This document shows positions 19,455-27,834 of a stretch of DNA of 64,000 bases, in pieces. The stretch comes from Elizabethkingia bruuniana. GTDB taxonomy: Bacteria; Bacteroidota; Bacteroidia; Flavobacteriales; Weeksellaceae. The position numbers and the translations under genes were made by a program. The stretch's first letter is position 1; the number at the start of each line of letters is the position of its first letter. The DNA lies in the NCBI RefSeq assembly GCF_002024805.1, contig NZ_CP014337.1, forward strand, positions 2,914,001 through 2,978,000, written 5' to 3'. The notes beneath the pieces were generated by a model. That model worked only from the letters and a program-made list of their open reading frames with translations. It was not told where the DNA came from and ran no database searches.

Positions 19455-20006
19455 TTATTCCTCTTCAGTTTTCTTTTTAGCTGTTTTTTTAGCAGGCTTT
19501 TCTTCCTCGGCAGCTTCTTCTTTTTTAACCGCTTTTTTAGCAGGAGCTTTCTTTTCTTTTACCTCTTCAGTAGCTTCAGCAGAAACCTCAGCAGTTTCTT
19601 CAGCAGCAGGAGCTACAAAACTTTCTGGTGTAATATATCCTCCTTTCTGAAGTGTATTATACCATTGTACAAGTTTTTTGATATCAGATTCATAAACTCT
19701 TTCTACATCATAGTTAGGAAGTACTTCAGCCATAAATGTTTTAAGCTCATCAGCTGAAGATTTGTGGTTGATGGTTGGTTTGAAATCTTCTTTTTTTGCA
19801 ATATTATGGAACACTTCAAATAAAGGAACTTCACTATCAAAAGTAAACATAGAGATGTTATCCAAAAGGCTTACCTGGCTTGTATTGGAAATGTTAGCTT
19901 TTTTTCCTGTTGTGATATCTTCCACAATAAAACCTGTTCTCAGCTGAGAAACAAGTCTAAAAAGTCCCGGTTTACCCGAAATCGAGATGATTCTTTCTAA
20001 CTGCAT
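19455..20006 (-). CDS. DUF5606 protein with a basic/acidic AK-rich tail
   Basis: The 183-residue cytosolic protein begins with the DUF5606 domain (residues 1-130: MQLERIISISGKPGLFRL, then GKKANISNTSQVSLLDNI), a conserved Bacteroidota family of unknown function. From about residue 135 it changes to a low-complexity tail of Ala, Lys and Glu, with KKAPAKKAVKK and KPAKKTAKKK repeats resembling histone H1-type tails. The tail could bind nucleic acid or be a flexible linker. It directly follows def (32 bases), in a ruvX-def-DUF5606 operon that I believe is conserved in the phylum. Confidence 0.85.
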   Translation of the reverse strand: MQLERIISISGKPGLFRLVSQLRTGFIVEDITTGKKANISNTSQVSLLDNISMFTFDSEVPLFEVFHNIAKKEDFKPTINHKSSADELKTFMAEVLPNYDVERVYESDIKKLVQWYNTLQKGGYITPESFVAPAAEETAEVSAEATEEVKEKKAPAKKAVKKEEAAEEEKPAKKTAKKKTEEE

Positions 20007-20038
20007 TTTTATTTTTTTATCTTAGTTAATATTCTTTT

Positions 20039-20611
20039 TTATTTAGGAAACCTCATCTTATAATCTACAGATACATCACCTGCAGTAATCTTGGTTAGCT
20101 TCCCTTTTATTATTTTCTTTTTTAGTGCGCTTAGTTTATCCGTAAATAAAACTCCGTCAATATGATCATATTCATGTTGAATTACGCGGGCACGAATATC
20201 CGAAAAAGTTTCGGTATGTTTCACAAAATTTTCATCATAATATTCCATTGTGATGGTTTCTGGTCTGCTTACATCTTCCCGAACATCCGGAATACTAAGA
20301 CAACCTTCGTTAAATTTCCAAGGCTCTCCGTCGTATTCTAATATTTTTGCATTGATAAATACTTTTCTAAAATCTTTTAATTCTTCACGAATATCCAGAA
20401 AATCTTCATCTTCTGCTAAAGGACGAACATCGATTACAAATAAACGAACATCTAATCCGATCTGTGGAGCTGCAAGTCCTATGCCATGCGCTTGGTACAT
20501 CGTTTCGAACATATTATCGATTAACTGGTTTAGTTCCGGGTAATCCTTTGTAATATCGTGTGCTTTTTTCCTTAAAACAGGATCGCCATAGGCGCGAATT
20601 GGTAATATCAT
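20039..20611 (-). CDS. def: Peptide deformylase
   Basis: Removes the formyl group from the N-terminal methionine of new proteins, using a ferrous ion or zinc. All three signature motifs are present in 190 residues: GIGLAAPQIG, EGCLSIP (metal Cys) and HEYDHIDG (HExxH-type metal ligands). The start overlaps the end of ruvX by four bases (ATGA), indicating translational coupling. Length is normal and nothing looks unusual. Confidence 0.96.
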   Translation of the reverse strand: MILPIRAYGDPVLRKKAHDITKDYPELNQLIDNMFETMYQAHGIGLAAPQIGLDVRLFVIDVRPLAEDEDFLDIREELKDFRKVFINAKILEYDGEPWKFNEGCLSIPDVREDVSRPETITMEYYDENFVKHTETFSDIRARVIQHEYDHIDGVLFTDKLSALKKKIIKGKLTKITAGDVSVDYKMRFPK

Positions 20612-21018
20612 CTTGTCTCTAAAAAATTCTGTAAAATAAGTGTTGCACTTATTTTATCGATTAAACCTTTCTGTTGTCTTTCTTTTTTGCTTTTACCACT
20701 CTGACTAATAAAGAAAGAAGCCATTTTACTGGTAAATCTCTCATCGAAGCGGTTAATTTTTATCTGCGGAAACGTTATCTGAAACTGTTCCAGAAATTTC
20801 TGAATTTCGGTTTCTATCTCCGACATGTTGCCTTTTAAATCTGTAGGAAGTCCTACTACAATCTCATCCACTTTATTTTGCTGAAAATAAGTTTCCAGAA
20901 AATCCATGAGCTTCGGTGTTTCAACCGTTTGTAGTGCTGAAGCTATAATCTGCATATCATCCGTTACAGCTAATCCTGTACGGGCTTTTCCATAATCAAC
21001 AGCCATTATTTGTCCCAT
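20608..21018 (-). CDS. ruvX: Putative pre-16S rRNA nuclease / Holliday junction resolvase-like RuvX (YqgF)
   Basis: The 136-residue RNase H-fold protein starts with the family motif MAVDYGKARTGLAV (catalytic Asp). It continues with EIVVGLPTDLKGN and ends with FDERFTSKMA, the standard YqgF/RuvX pattern. In E. coli the family member matures 16S rRNA ends. It is the first gene of an operon with def and DUF5606. The promoter box TAAATTTG (21023-21030) ends four bases before the ATG, so the mRNA may have almost no leader. Confidence 0.93.
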   Translation of the reverse strand: MGQIMAVDYGKARTGLAVTDDMQIIASALQTVETPKLMDFLETYFQQNKVDEIVVGLPTDLKGNMSEIETEIQKFLEQFQITFPQIKINRFDERFTSKMASFFISQSGKSKKERQQKGLIDKISATLILQNFLETR

Positions 21019-21022
21019 TTTG

Positions 21023-21030
21023 CAAATTTA
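21023..21030 (-). promoter_or_regulatory. -7 promoter box of the ruvX operon
   Basis: The minus strand reads TAAATTTG and is immediately followed by CAAAATG, where ATG is the ruvX start. Exact consensus; no clear -33 element. Confidence 0.6.
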
Positions 21031-21236
21031 GTATTTTTTTTAAGTTTTAGATGATGTAATTATTTTACATTCATTTCTGTTTTCTGATTCTTCTGGTATA
21101 AATATACCAAAGAATATCAGAACCTACTATGATCGCCTTTGTGATCAATATTTTCACAAAATATTAATAATGTAAAGCATTAGTTTTTCTAACTTAGTTC
21201 TGTCATTATCTATTATACTTATTTAATAACCTACTC

Positions 21237-21848
21237 ATGAAAAATACCTGGATAAACCATCCTGTAATTCTACAGGGAACAAACATAAATCTGGTACCAT
21301 TAGAAGAAAAACATCTTGAAGAATTATATACAGCAGCTGCCGATAAAGAACTCTGGGCACTTATTCCGACAGATTGCTCAGAAAGAGATACTTTTTATAA
21401 AACTTATGAATTTGCTATCAGTGAAAGAACTGCCGGTAACCAATATCCTTTTGTCATAATACATAAGGATACAAATAAAATAATCGGCTCTACCCGGCTT
21501 TTTGAAATTTATCCGGCTGACAAAAAACTTGAGATTGGCTGGACCTGGATTACAAAAGATTATTGGGGAACAACAATAAATCTGGAGTGTAAACTATTAT
21601 TACTAACCTACTGCTTCGAAACTCTAAAGACAAACAGGGTACAACTGAAGACCAAGGACACCAACTTCCGGTCGAGAAAAGCTATTGAAAAAATAGGTGG
21701 AATATTTGAAGGTATTCTGAGAAAGGATAAAATAGTAAGCGACGGAACAACAAGAAATGCAGCCTATTATAGTATATTAGATGATGAATGGGAGCAAGCA
21801 AGAACAAAAATACAAAAGCAGATTGTGGAAAAGAGCACTAATAGCTGA
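21237..21848 (+). CDS. GNAT-family N-acetyltransferase (RimJ/RimL type)
   Basis: The 203-residue protein begins with INLVPLEEKHLEELY, typical of the RimJ/RimL ribosomal or small-molecule acetyltransferases. It continues with IIGSTRLFEIYPADKKLEIGWTW and the helix after it. The C-terminal motif LKTKDTNFRSRKAIEKIGG marks the acetyl-CoA fold. The substrate cannot be read from sequence. It stands alone, with 218 bases upstream to the divergent ruvX operon and no obvious partner. Confidence 0.85.
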   Translation: MKNTWINHPVILQGTNINLVPLEEKHLEELYTAAADKELWALIPTDCSERDTFYKTYEFAISERTAGNQYPFVIIHKDTNKIIGSTRLFEIYPADKKLEIGWTWITKDYWGTTINLECKLLLLTYCFETLKTNRVQLKTKDTNFRSRKAIEKIGGIFEGILRKDKIVSDGTTRNAAYYSILDDEWEQARTKIQKQIVEKSTNS

Positions 21849-22012
21849 AACCCGTTGTAAATATTCTTTAGCAAAATAATATGGAGACCAACTCCTAATA
21901 CCTGCATAATTATCATATATAGTTTTGCATCAGGATTTGTATTTTTTTTCTACCTTTAATTTCTCAAAAAAAACTTAACCATTATTTTACACCACCAGTA
22001 CAATTATTTAAT

Positions 22013-22498
22013 ATGAAGAAATTAATTTTGGTTCGTCATGCAAAAAGTGACTGGCCCGAGGGTATAGACGATTTCAACAGGCCCCTCGCAGAACGCGGAA
22101 AAGAAGATGCTCCGAGGATGGCTGAGTTTCTCAACGAGAAAGGAATAGATATCGATGCGCTAATATCCAGTCCTGCAAACAGAGCTTACAGTACATGTCT
22201 TTTTTTCCATAAGACTTACAAAAATGCAGAAATGAGTACTGCATCGGCGCTTTATAATGCCCGTGAAAATGACTTTGTCTCCGTCATCAATCAAATTGAC
22301 GATGTACACAACAGTGTAGCCCTTTTCTCTCACAATAACGGAATTTCTAATTTTACTAATCTTTTTTCCGGCAACGATATCATTAGTTTTCCAACATGTG
22401 GGGTTGCTGGTATCGAAATAGACATTGATTCCTGGAGCCATTTCGACGAAGAGAAATGCCAGCTAAAATATTTCTACAGTCCAAAAGAACTGGATTAA
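22013..22498 (+). CDS. SixA-like histidine phosphatase
   Basis: The 161-residue protein belongs to the histidine phosphatase (phosphoglycerate mutase) superfamily. The phospho-acceptor motif is LVRHAKSDW (RHG-like), and the second active-site histidine lies in LFSHNNGI. Short length and motif match E. coli SixA, which dephosphorylates phosphohistidine on signalling or PTS proteins. That specific role is not demonstrated here. A possible promoter box TAGTTTTG lies at 21920-21927. Confidence 0.85.
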   Translation: MKKLILVRHAKSDWPEGIDDFNRPLAERGKEDAPRMAEFLNEKGIDIDALISSPANRAYSTCLFFHKTYKNAEMSTASALYNARENDFVSVINQIDDVHNSVALFSHNNGISNFTNLFSGNDIISFPTCGVAGIEIDIDSWSHFDEEKCQLKYFYSPKELD

Positions 22499-22514
22499 TC
22501 CAAGCCATAAAAAA

Positions 22515-22560
22515 CGGTTTACAATTAATTCAGATAATAATCTTAACTAATTGTAAACCG
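22515..22560. repeat. Perfect 13-base inverted repeat between convergent genes
   Basis: CGGTTTACAATTA (22515-22527) and TAATTGTAAACCG (22548-22560) pair perfectly around a 20-base loop. No T-run follows on either strand. It lies just after the SixA-like gene and may be a 3'-end stabiliser or weak terminator for it. Confidence 0.5.
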
Positions 22561-22749
22561 CATATATAAACTGCAAAAGACACAAAAGCAATGTTAATTG
22601 CTACCACTTTTAGAAAACAAAATTTTACCCGAAAATTATTTCTACCATTTAGACATTAAGCGCTCTATGGTCTTTGCTGAGTGTAACGGCTTTGTGATCT
22701 TAAAACAGTATAATAAATAAAAGACTCTTTGTGTTCCTTGCGATAAAAA

Positions 22750-24294
22750 TTACTTTCTTTTCAGATCCAGATCTTCAAAATCAAAGCTAAAGTCAGTTAC
22801 TCCCGAAATAGGTTTTAGTTTTGCAGACTGTGCCTTTCCTGTTTCATCAAAATTAAAGATTACAAAAGCATCCGCATCGTAGCTTCTGTCATCCCATTTT
22901 GCCACAAACGTATTATAAGAATAAGGCAATAACTCACCTTTTAATCTCGGAGAGTTTACACAGGATATAAAATACTTCTTTCCTTCCTGCTTCACAACTA
23001 CATCACCAAACCAAACATCGTTATATGTTCCTGTGAATTGTTCCGGTTTTGCTAACTGCTGAATATTTTTCTGTGCAGCTTCTACTTTTGTATACACATC
23101 GCTTTTTTCTTTATCATAATTAGCATTCACTTTTGCCATACGGTCACCATAATTTTTCAGCCAGTCTCTGCCCTGAACTCCAAGATAAGAATCTTTAACT
23201 GTATTGGTAATTGTATTAAATGCAGCTCCCGATTGCTGATTGGTCAATACAACTATTCCTAATTTAAGATCCGGAATCAAAGTGAATTGGGTAACAGTAC
23301 CAATAAGCCCGCCTGTATGCTGAACCTGAAGATGTCCTTTTACATCACTAAGGAACCATCCCATTCCGTATCCGTAAAAATTAGAATCATATGGATTTTT
23401 AACCGCTATGCTTTCTGGTATTTGTAAGCTCCATAATTCGTGTGCATTCTTTTCGGAAACCAGGCGTTTCCCGTCTTTAGTTACAAAACCATTGATTAAG
23501 AAGTTGGCCCATGTTGTCATATCCGGAATATTGCTCATAATTCCGCCTGCCGCATTTGCTGTTTCATTCCAGTCATGCGGAACAGCTACAGCTTTACCAT
23601 TTACAGGAGCATGTGCATCAATTTTATTCATTACCGTTTTTGCTCTGTTATAAGATCCAAAACTACTTGACATCCCTACAGGCTTCATAATTCTCTGTTC
23701 AATAAAGTCTGCCCAGCTTAGTCCTGAAACTCTGTGGATAACTTCCCCCGCTACAATAAACATGATATTGTTATAATCCAGTTTGGTTCTGAAAGGATTT
23801 GATGGCTTTAGGTAACGTACGTTATGTACAATATCATTTACGGTAAGATTTCCACCCTCCGGAAAGAACATTAAATCTCCCTGCCCCAAACCTAAACCGG
23901 CACGATGGGTGATAAGATCTTTTACAGTCACTTCCTGGGAAACATAAGGATCATACATTCTGAATTCCGGAATAAATTTGGTCACTTTGTCATTCCAATT
24001 TAGTTTCCCTTCATCTGCCAATATTGCCAATGCTGTTGCAGTAAAACCTTTGGAATTAGAAGCTATTCCGACAAGTGTATTCTCGTCCATAGCAGCCTTT
24101 GTATTCAGAGATCTTACCCCGAATCCTTTTGCATAGATTAGTTTACCATCTTTTACAATACCTACAGACATTCCGGGTACATCAAAAGTCTTCAGTGTAT
24201 TCTTTACCAATTCATCGAGTTTTGCATCTGGCACCTGTGCATTGATAAAAGCAACAGATGCCATAAAAAAGAACAAAGAGAATTTATTTTTCAT
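22750..24294 (-). CDS. Exported serine hydrolase (beta-lactamase-like) with a C-terminal lipocalin-like domain
   Basis: The 514-residue protein has a signal peptide ending near FINAQ. The serine hydrolase motifs are SNSK (SxxK), YNN (YxN) and HTGG (KTG position). The last ~100 residues (from KPEQFTGTYNDVWFGD) form a beta-rich DUF3471-type domain common behind such enzymes. A role in peptide or ester hydrolysis in the periplasm is likely; beta-lactam resistance is not implied. A consensus -7 box lies 54 bases upstream (24349-24356). It is divergent from the UMP synthase gene. Confidence 0.86.
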   Translation of the reverse strand: MKNKFSLFFFMASVAFINAQVPDAKLDELVKNTLKTFDVPGMSVGIVKDGKLIYAKGFGVRSLNTKAAMDENTLVGIASNSKGFTATALAILADEGKLNWNDKVTKFIPEFRMYDPYVSQEVTVKDLITHRAGLGLGQGDLMFFPEGGNLTVNDIVHNVRYLKPSNPFRTKLDYNNIMFIVAGEVIHRVSGLSWADFIEQRIMKPVGMSSSFGSYNRAKTVMNKIDAHAPVNGKAVAVPHDWNETANAAGGIMSNIPDMTTWANFLINGFVTKDGKRLVSEKNAHELWSLQIPESIAVKNPYDSNFYGYGMGWFLSDVKGHLQVQHTGGLIGTVTQFTLIPDLKLGIVVLTNQQSGAAFNTITNTVKDSYLGVQGRDWLKNYGDRMAKVNANYDKEKSDVYTKVEAAQKNIQQLAKPEQFTGTYNDVWFGDVVVKQEGKKYFISCVNSPRLKGELLPYSYNTFVAKWDDRSYDADAFVIFNFDETGKAQSAKLKPISGVTDFSFDFEDLDLKRK

Positions 24295-24348
24295 GAAATT
24301 TATTTTGAGTTTAAAGATAAGAATTAGTTGTCAGCCACAAACTACACC

Positions 24349-24356
24349 CAAATATA
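24349..24356 (-). promoter_or_regulatory. -7 promoter box of the serine hydrolase at 22750-24294
   Basis: The minus strand reads TATATTTG, an exact consensus giving a leader of about 50 bases. Confidence 0.5.
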
Positions 24357-24405
24357 GAATATACAGAGGATCATGCCTAATGTGGAACAACTGGTAACTA
24401 AATCG

Positions 24406-24413
24406 TATCTTTG
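24406..24413 (+). promoter_or_regulatory. -7 promoter box of the UMP synthase gene
   Basis: TATCTTTG is an exact TAnnTTTG match ending 19 bases before the ATG at 24433. A GTGG near 24382 is the only -33 candidate. Confidence 0.55.
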
Positions 24414-24432
24414 CGGAAATCTAAAAAAGTAA

Positions 24433-25794
24433 ATGGAAACTAAAAGAGCATTTTTTCTTGAGGCCTACAAACTAGGCATTATTAAATTCGGAAGATTCAC
24501 CCTGAAAAGTGGCATTGAAAGCCCGTTCTATGTAGATCTTCGTCCTTTGGCATCCGATCCGAAAATCCTAAAGCATCTTTCTAACTATCTTCTGGAAATG
24601 CTTCCTTTGGATAATTTTGATCTGATCTGCGGTGTACCTTATGCAGCTCTTCCTATGGCGACAGCAATGTCATTAGAAAGTTATATCCCTTTAATTATTA
24701 AAAGAAAAGAGGCTAAAGCTTACGGTACTAAAAAGCTAATTGAAGGTATCTTCCAAAAAGGACAAAACTGTCTTTTGGTGGAAGATGTTATCACTTCCGG
24801 AAAATCTCTTTTAGAAACTATTGATGAGGTAGAAAATGAAGGTTTAAATGTATCCGACATTGTAGTTGTATTAGACAGACAGCAGGGAGGACGCGAAAAG
24901 TTACAGGAAAAAGGCTATAACGTACACACGCTATTCACAATCTCTGAAGTTGTTGAAATCCTTAAAGAGGAAAATCAGCTGACTGATGATGAAGTAGAAA
25001 GAATCAATGATTTTTTAAACGGAAACACTGTTACTTTTGAAGAAAAGAAAAAAGTTCGTTACGAGGAGAAGCTTAAAAATATAGACCATCCTGTAGCAAC
25101 AAAATTATTAGAAACAGCGTTACAGAAGCGCAGTAATCTTATTGCATCTGCTGACGTAATCACAACACAAGAGCTGTTGGACTTTGCTGACGTTGTAGGT
25201 CCACATATTGCAGCATTAAAAACACATATCGATATTATTTCAGATTTCGATTATGATAAAACTATTATTCCGTTAATAGACATTGCAACTAAACACAATT
25301 TCTTACTAATGGAAGACCGTAAATTCGGAGATATTGGAAATACTCAGGAATTACAGTTTTCACATGGTGTATATAAGATTGCAAACTGGGCGGATATGGT
25401 TACAGCACATGCTATCGGAGGCAGTAAGGCTCTGGAAGGTTTCCACAATGCAGGTATTATTACAATTTTGGGAATGTCTTCTAAAGGAACTCTTACTGAT
25501 TCACATTACCGTGAAGAGGCTATGAAAATCATTATTAACGAACCAAATGTTATGGGTTGTGTAGCGCAAAACCAGATTCAGGATGACTTGTTATTGTTTA
25601 CCCCTGGTGTTAATATCTCTGTGGAAGGAGACAGCAAAGGACAGCAATACAACACGCCAGAACATGTATTCAAAAACCTGCATACCGATTTCATTATTGT
25701 AGGTCGTGGTATTTATAAAGCTGACGATGTAGAGCAAGCTGCACTAACCTACAGAACAAGAGGATGGCAGGCTTATGAAGCTGCAATTTCATAG
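24433..25794 (+). CDS. pyrE-pyrF: Bifunctional orotate phosphoribosyltransferase / OMP decarboxylase (UMP synthase)
   Basis: This fused enzyme makes the last two steps of UMP synthesis. Residues 1 to ~200 are orotate phosphoribosyltransferase with the PRPP loop LLVEDVITSGKS (about 116-127). Residues ~215-453 are OMP decarboxylase with the catalytic D295-x-K297-xx-D300 in MEDRKFGDIGN. The domain order and the decarboxylase sequence (VYKIANWADMVTAHAIGG) resemble animal and fungal UMP synthase/URA3-type enzymes rather than the short decarboxylases usual in bacteria. That is unusual and may reflect ancient transfer. The gene has its own promoter box and no pyrimidine neighbours. Confidence 0.93.
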   Translation: METKRAFFLEAYKLGIIKFGRFTLKSGIESPFYVDLRPLASDPKILKHLSNYLLEMLPLDNFDLICGVPYAALPMATAMSLESYIPLIIKRKEAKAYGTKKLIEGIFQKGQNCLLVEDVITSGKSLLETIDEVENEGLNVSDIVVVLDRQQGGREKLQEKGYNVHTLFTISEVVEILKEENQLTDDEVERINDFLNGNTVTFEEKKKVRYEEKLKNIDHPVATKLLETALQKRSNLIASADVITTQELLDFADVVGPHIAALKTHIDIISDFDYDKTIIPLIDIATKHNFLLMEDRKFGDIGNTQELQFSHGVYKIANWADMVTAHAIGGSKALEGFHNAGIITILGMSSKGTLTDSHYREEAMKIIINEPNVMGCVAQNQIQDDLLLFTPGVNISVEGDSKGQQYNTPEHVFKNLHTDFIIVGRGIYKADDVEQAALTYRTRGWQAYEAAIS

Positions 25795-25892
25795 ACTTAT
25801 AAATTTATAATAAGAAGCATTTCTTATCATATGTCTATGTCCGGCTTTTAATGATCATGTAACTTCGCAGACATCAATTTAAACCAATAAAT

Positions 25893-26462
25893 ATGAAAAA
25901 GTTATTTTCAATTCTTAGTTTTTTTATAGCTAGCACATTCATTTTTGCTCAAACTGCATGGAAAGCTGATCCTGCACATTCACATGTTGCATTTACTGTA
26001 GTACACATGGGAATTTCAGATGTTTCCGGAATTTTCAAGACTTTTGATTTAGCTGTAGCATCACAAGCTAAAGACTTTAGTGATGCCAAAGTAAATTTTA
26101 GTGTAGATGTTAATTCCATAGACACCAATGTTGATGCCCGTGACAAGCATTTAAAAAGTCCTGACTTTTTCGATGCAACTCAGTTCGACAAAATTACGTT
26201 CAATAGTACTTCTCTAAAAGCGGATAAGACTAATACTTATACTCTTAAAGGAAACCTTACCATGCATGGTGTGACAAAACCTGTAACCATGACTATGGTA
26301 TACCGTGGTGAACTTACAGACAAAAAGACAGGTAAAGTAACAAAAGGCTTACAAGTATATGGAGATGTGAAAAGGTCTGACTTTGGAATCGGTGGAAAAT
26401 TCCCGGATGCCATGCTAAGTGACATTGTAAGAATAAAAGCTGACTTTGAAGTAAAACAATAA
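25893..26462 (+). CDS. Secreted YceI-family protein
   Basis: The 189-residue protein has a signal peptide ending near TFIFAQ. A YceI lipocalin-like barrel follows, opening WKADPAHSHVAFTVVHMG and including the motif TMHGVTKPVTM. YceI proteins bind long-chain isoprenoids or similar lipids in the periplasm and often respond to stress. The ligand here is unknown. A strong terminator follows at 26481. Confidence 0.92.
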   Translation: MKKLFSILSFFIASTFIFAQTAWKADPAHSHVAFTVVHMGISDVSGIFKTFDLAVASQAKDFSDAKVNFSVDVNSIDTNVDARDKHLKSPDFFDATQFDKITFNSTSLKADKTNTYTLKGNLTMHGVTKPVTMTMVYRGELTDKKTGKVTKGLQVYGDVKRSDFGIGGKFPDAMLSDIVRIKADFEVKQ

Positions 26463-26480
26463 AAATAAATTTTTGTTCAT

Positions 26481-26508
26481 AAAGCCTCGAAATTTTCGGG
26501 GCTTTTTT
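26481..26508 (+). terminator. Terminator after the YceI gene
   Basis: AAAGCCTCGA / TTTCGGGGCTTT pairs with one G-U, has a short loop and is followed by six T residues. Confidence 0.88.
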
Positions 26509-26639
26509 GTTGAATATCTATCCAAACATTTTGTTAAACAAAGCCTTACAAATTTTTGATTTTGTTAAGCTTTCATAACATGAAATAAATCTTACTTAAA
26601 AATTGTTAATTTTTTATTTTTTGGCATCTTATTTGCGAA

Positions 26640-26716
26640 TTATAAAATACTTCATATTAACAGATTTTTTTAACTAGTAAAAAAGCAACTTGCTTCGGCA
26701 GTGTTGCTTTTTTATT
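26640..26716 (+). ncRNA. Candidate small RNA ending in an orphan UUCG terminator
   Basis: A very strong terminator at 26677-26714 has no coding gene upstream: A-run, GCAAC, a TTGC stem with a TTCG tetraloop, a GTTGC return arm and a T-run. The transcript from YceI should already stop at 26508. A promoter-like TATTTG (near 26632) with a TTG about 27 bases upstream could start a transcript near 26640, giving an RNA of about 75 bases. Expression is not proven; a leftover terminator of a lost gene is the alternative. Confidence 0.4.
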
Positions 26717-26719
26717 TTT

Positions 26720-27250
26720 CTGTCCATTTTTATTTAGCTTCCGGCTCTACCGGAAAAAATAAAATTCTTATTATTTACTATCTTATTTTATAAATAATAA
26801 AACGAAATAACACTATTCCCTTTTTATCTCACTTTAAAATGCTGATTAATAACGGATCAGGAGTAAAAGTTGGGAACTAGGCAAAATATTCAGCTAATAT
26901 GAAGATGAAACCCGGAGATTTTCATTCCCCAAACTAAGATAACGTTCCTCCGGAACGCTATGAATTGTCATAATTATAATCTATAGAGATAAAGCACCTA
27001 ACGGAGCTCTTCATTCATTATGATGGACTATACTTTCTGTTTCATATTCGTTTAGAAAACTTGAAAGATGCTCCGAGAAGTCTGATCTGTGTAAAATGGG
27101 TGTGTCAGAAAGTGAGTATTCCGGAGGAATACTATCTCACAACAATAATATTTCTTCCATATCTTCCTGGACTTTGTACCTGATCCTTAACAACTTTTTC
27201 ATATTTTTTCAAAAAAAATAATCGAAGAGTGTAACCTTTTTGTTTTTTTG
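26720..27250. other. Gene-poor stretch with small palindromes
   Basis: I see no credible coding sequence. Three small hairpins share a C/G-rich TCCGG-type centre: TTCCGG/CCGGAA (about 26739-26755), CGTTCC/GGAACG (26943-26957), and a longer one at 27112-27140 (GTGAG...CTCAC around TATTCC/GGAATA). They stand out against the AT-rich background and could be remnants of an interspersed palindromic repeat. The last part must hold the promoter of the sigma-factor gene, but I find no exact -7 box. Confidence 0.4.
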
Positions 27251-27255
27251 TAGTC

Positions 27256-27834
27256 TTGTTAACAGAAAACATTTCCGTGAGAATATTATCTAAACATAAA
27301 GATGACCTCGTAACGTTGCTAAAAAAGCACGATCCGGTAGCGCAGCGAAGGTTTTATGAACAACAGTCACCAAAGCTGCTAAGTGTAAGCCGTACCTATA
27401 TAAGGGATATCTACCATGCCGAAGATTGTCTGATAAAAGCTTTCTGTAAGATTTTTAAAAATATCGAAAGCTTCCGGAATGATGGCAGCATAAACGCCTG
27501 GGCGCGACGTATTGTCGTAAATGAATGCCTAAGCTTTTTAAAGTCACAAAAAACGATTTTTTATCTGGATGAAAACCAGATAGCCGATGCAGCAGATGAT
27601 CATGAAGAAGTTAATATCTATGAAGATTTCAATGTACAGGAACTATTGGATCAGTTACCTGAAAATTACAGACTTGTTTTTAATCTCTATGTTCTGGAAA
27701 GTTATCCACATCAGGAGATCGCAGAAATGCTAAACATCTCTGTATCGACAAGCAAAACACAGCTTTTCCGTGCAAAAGCAAAACTGAAAGAAATATTTAT
27801 ACAACAAAAATTAATTAGAAATGAAATCCGATAA
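27256..27834 (+). CDS. ECF-type RNA polymerase sigma factor
   Basis: The ~190-residue protein has sigma region 2 (RRFYEQQSPKLLSVSRTY, then HAEDCLIKAFCKIFKNI) and region 4 (LDQLPENYRLVFNLYVLE, then HQEIAEMLNISVSTSKTQ). It has no region 1 or 3, which defines an extracytoplasmic-function sigma factor. The start is uncertain. There is no ATG, so TTG at 27256 or GTG at 27277 must be used. Its end overlaps the next gene by 14 bases. That gene encodes a one-helix membrane protein, so this looks like a sigma/anti-sigma unit controlling the envelope gene at 28457. The stimulus is unknown. Confidence 0.9.
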   Translation: MLTENISVRILSKHKDDLVTLLKKHDPVAQRRFYEQQSPKLLSVSRTYIRDIYHAEDCLIKAFCKIFKNIESFRNDGSINAWARRIVVNECLSFLKSQKTIFYLDENQIADAADDHEEVNIYEDFNVQELLDQLPENYRLVFNLYVLESYPHQEIAEMLNISVSTSKTQLFRAKAKLKEIFIQQKLIRNEIR

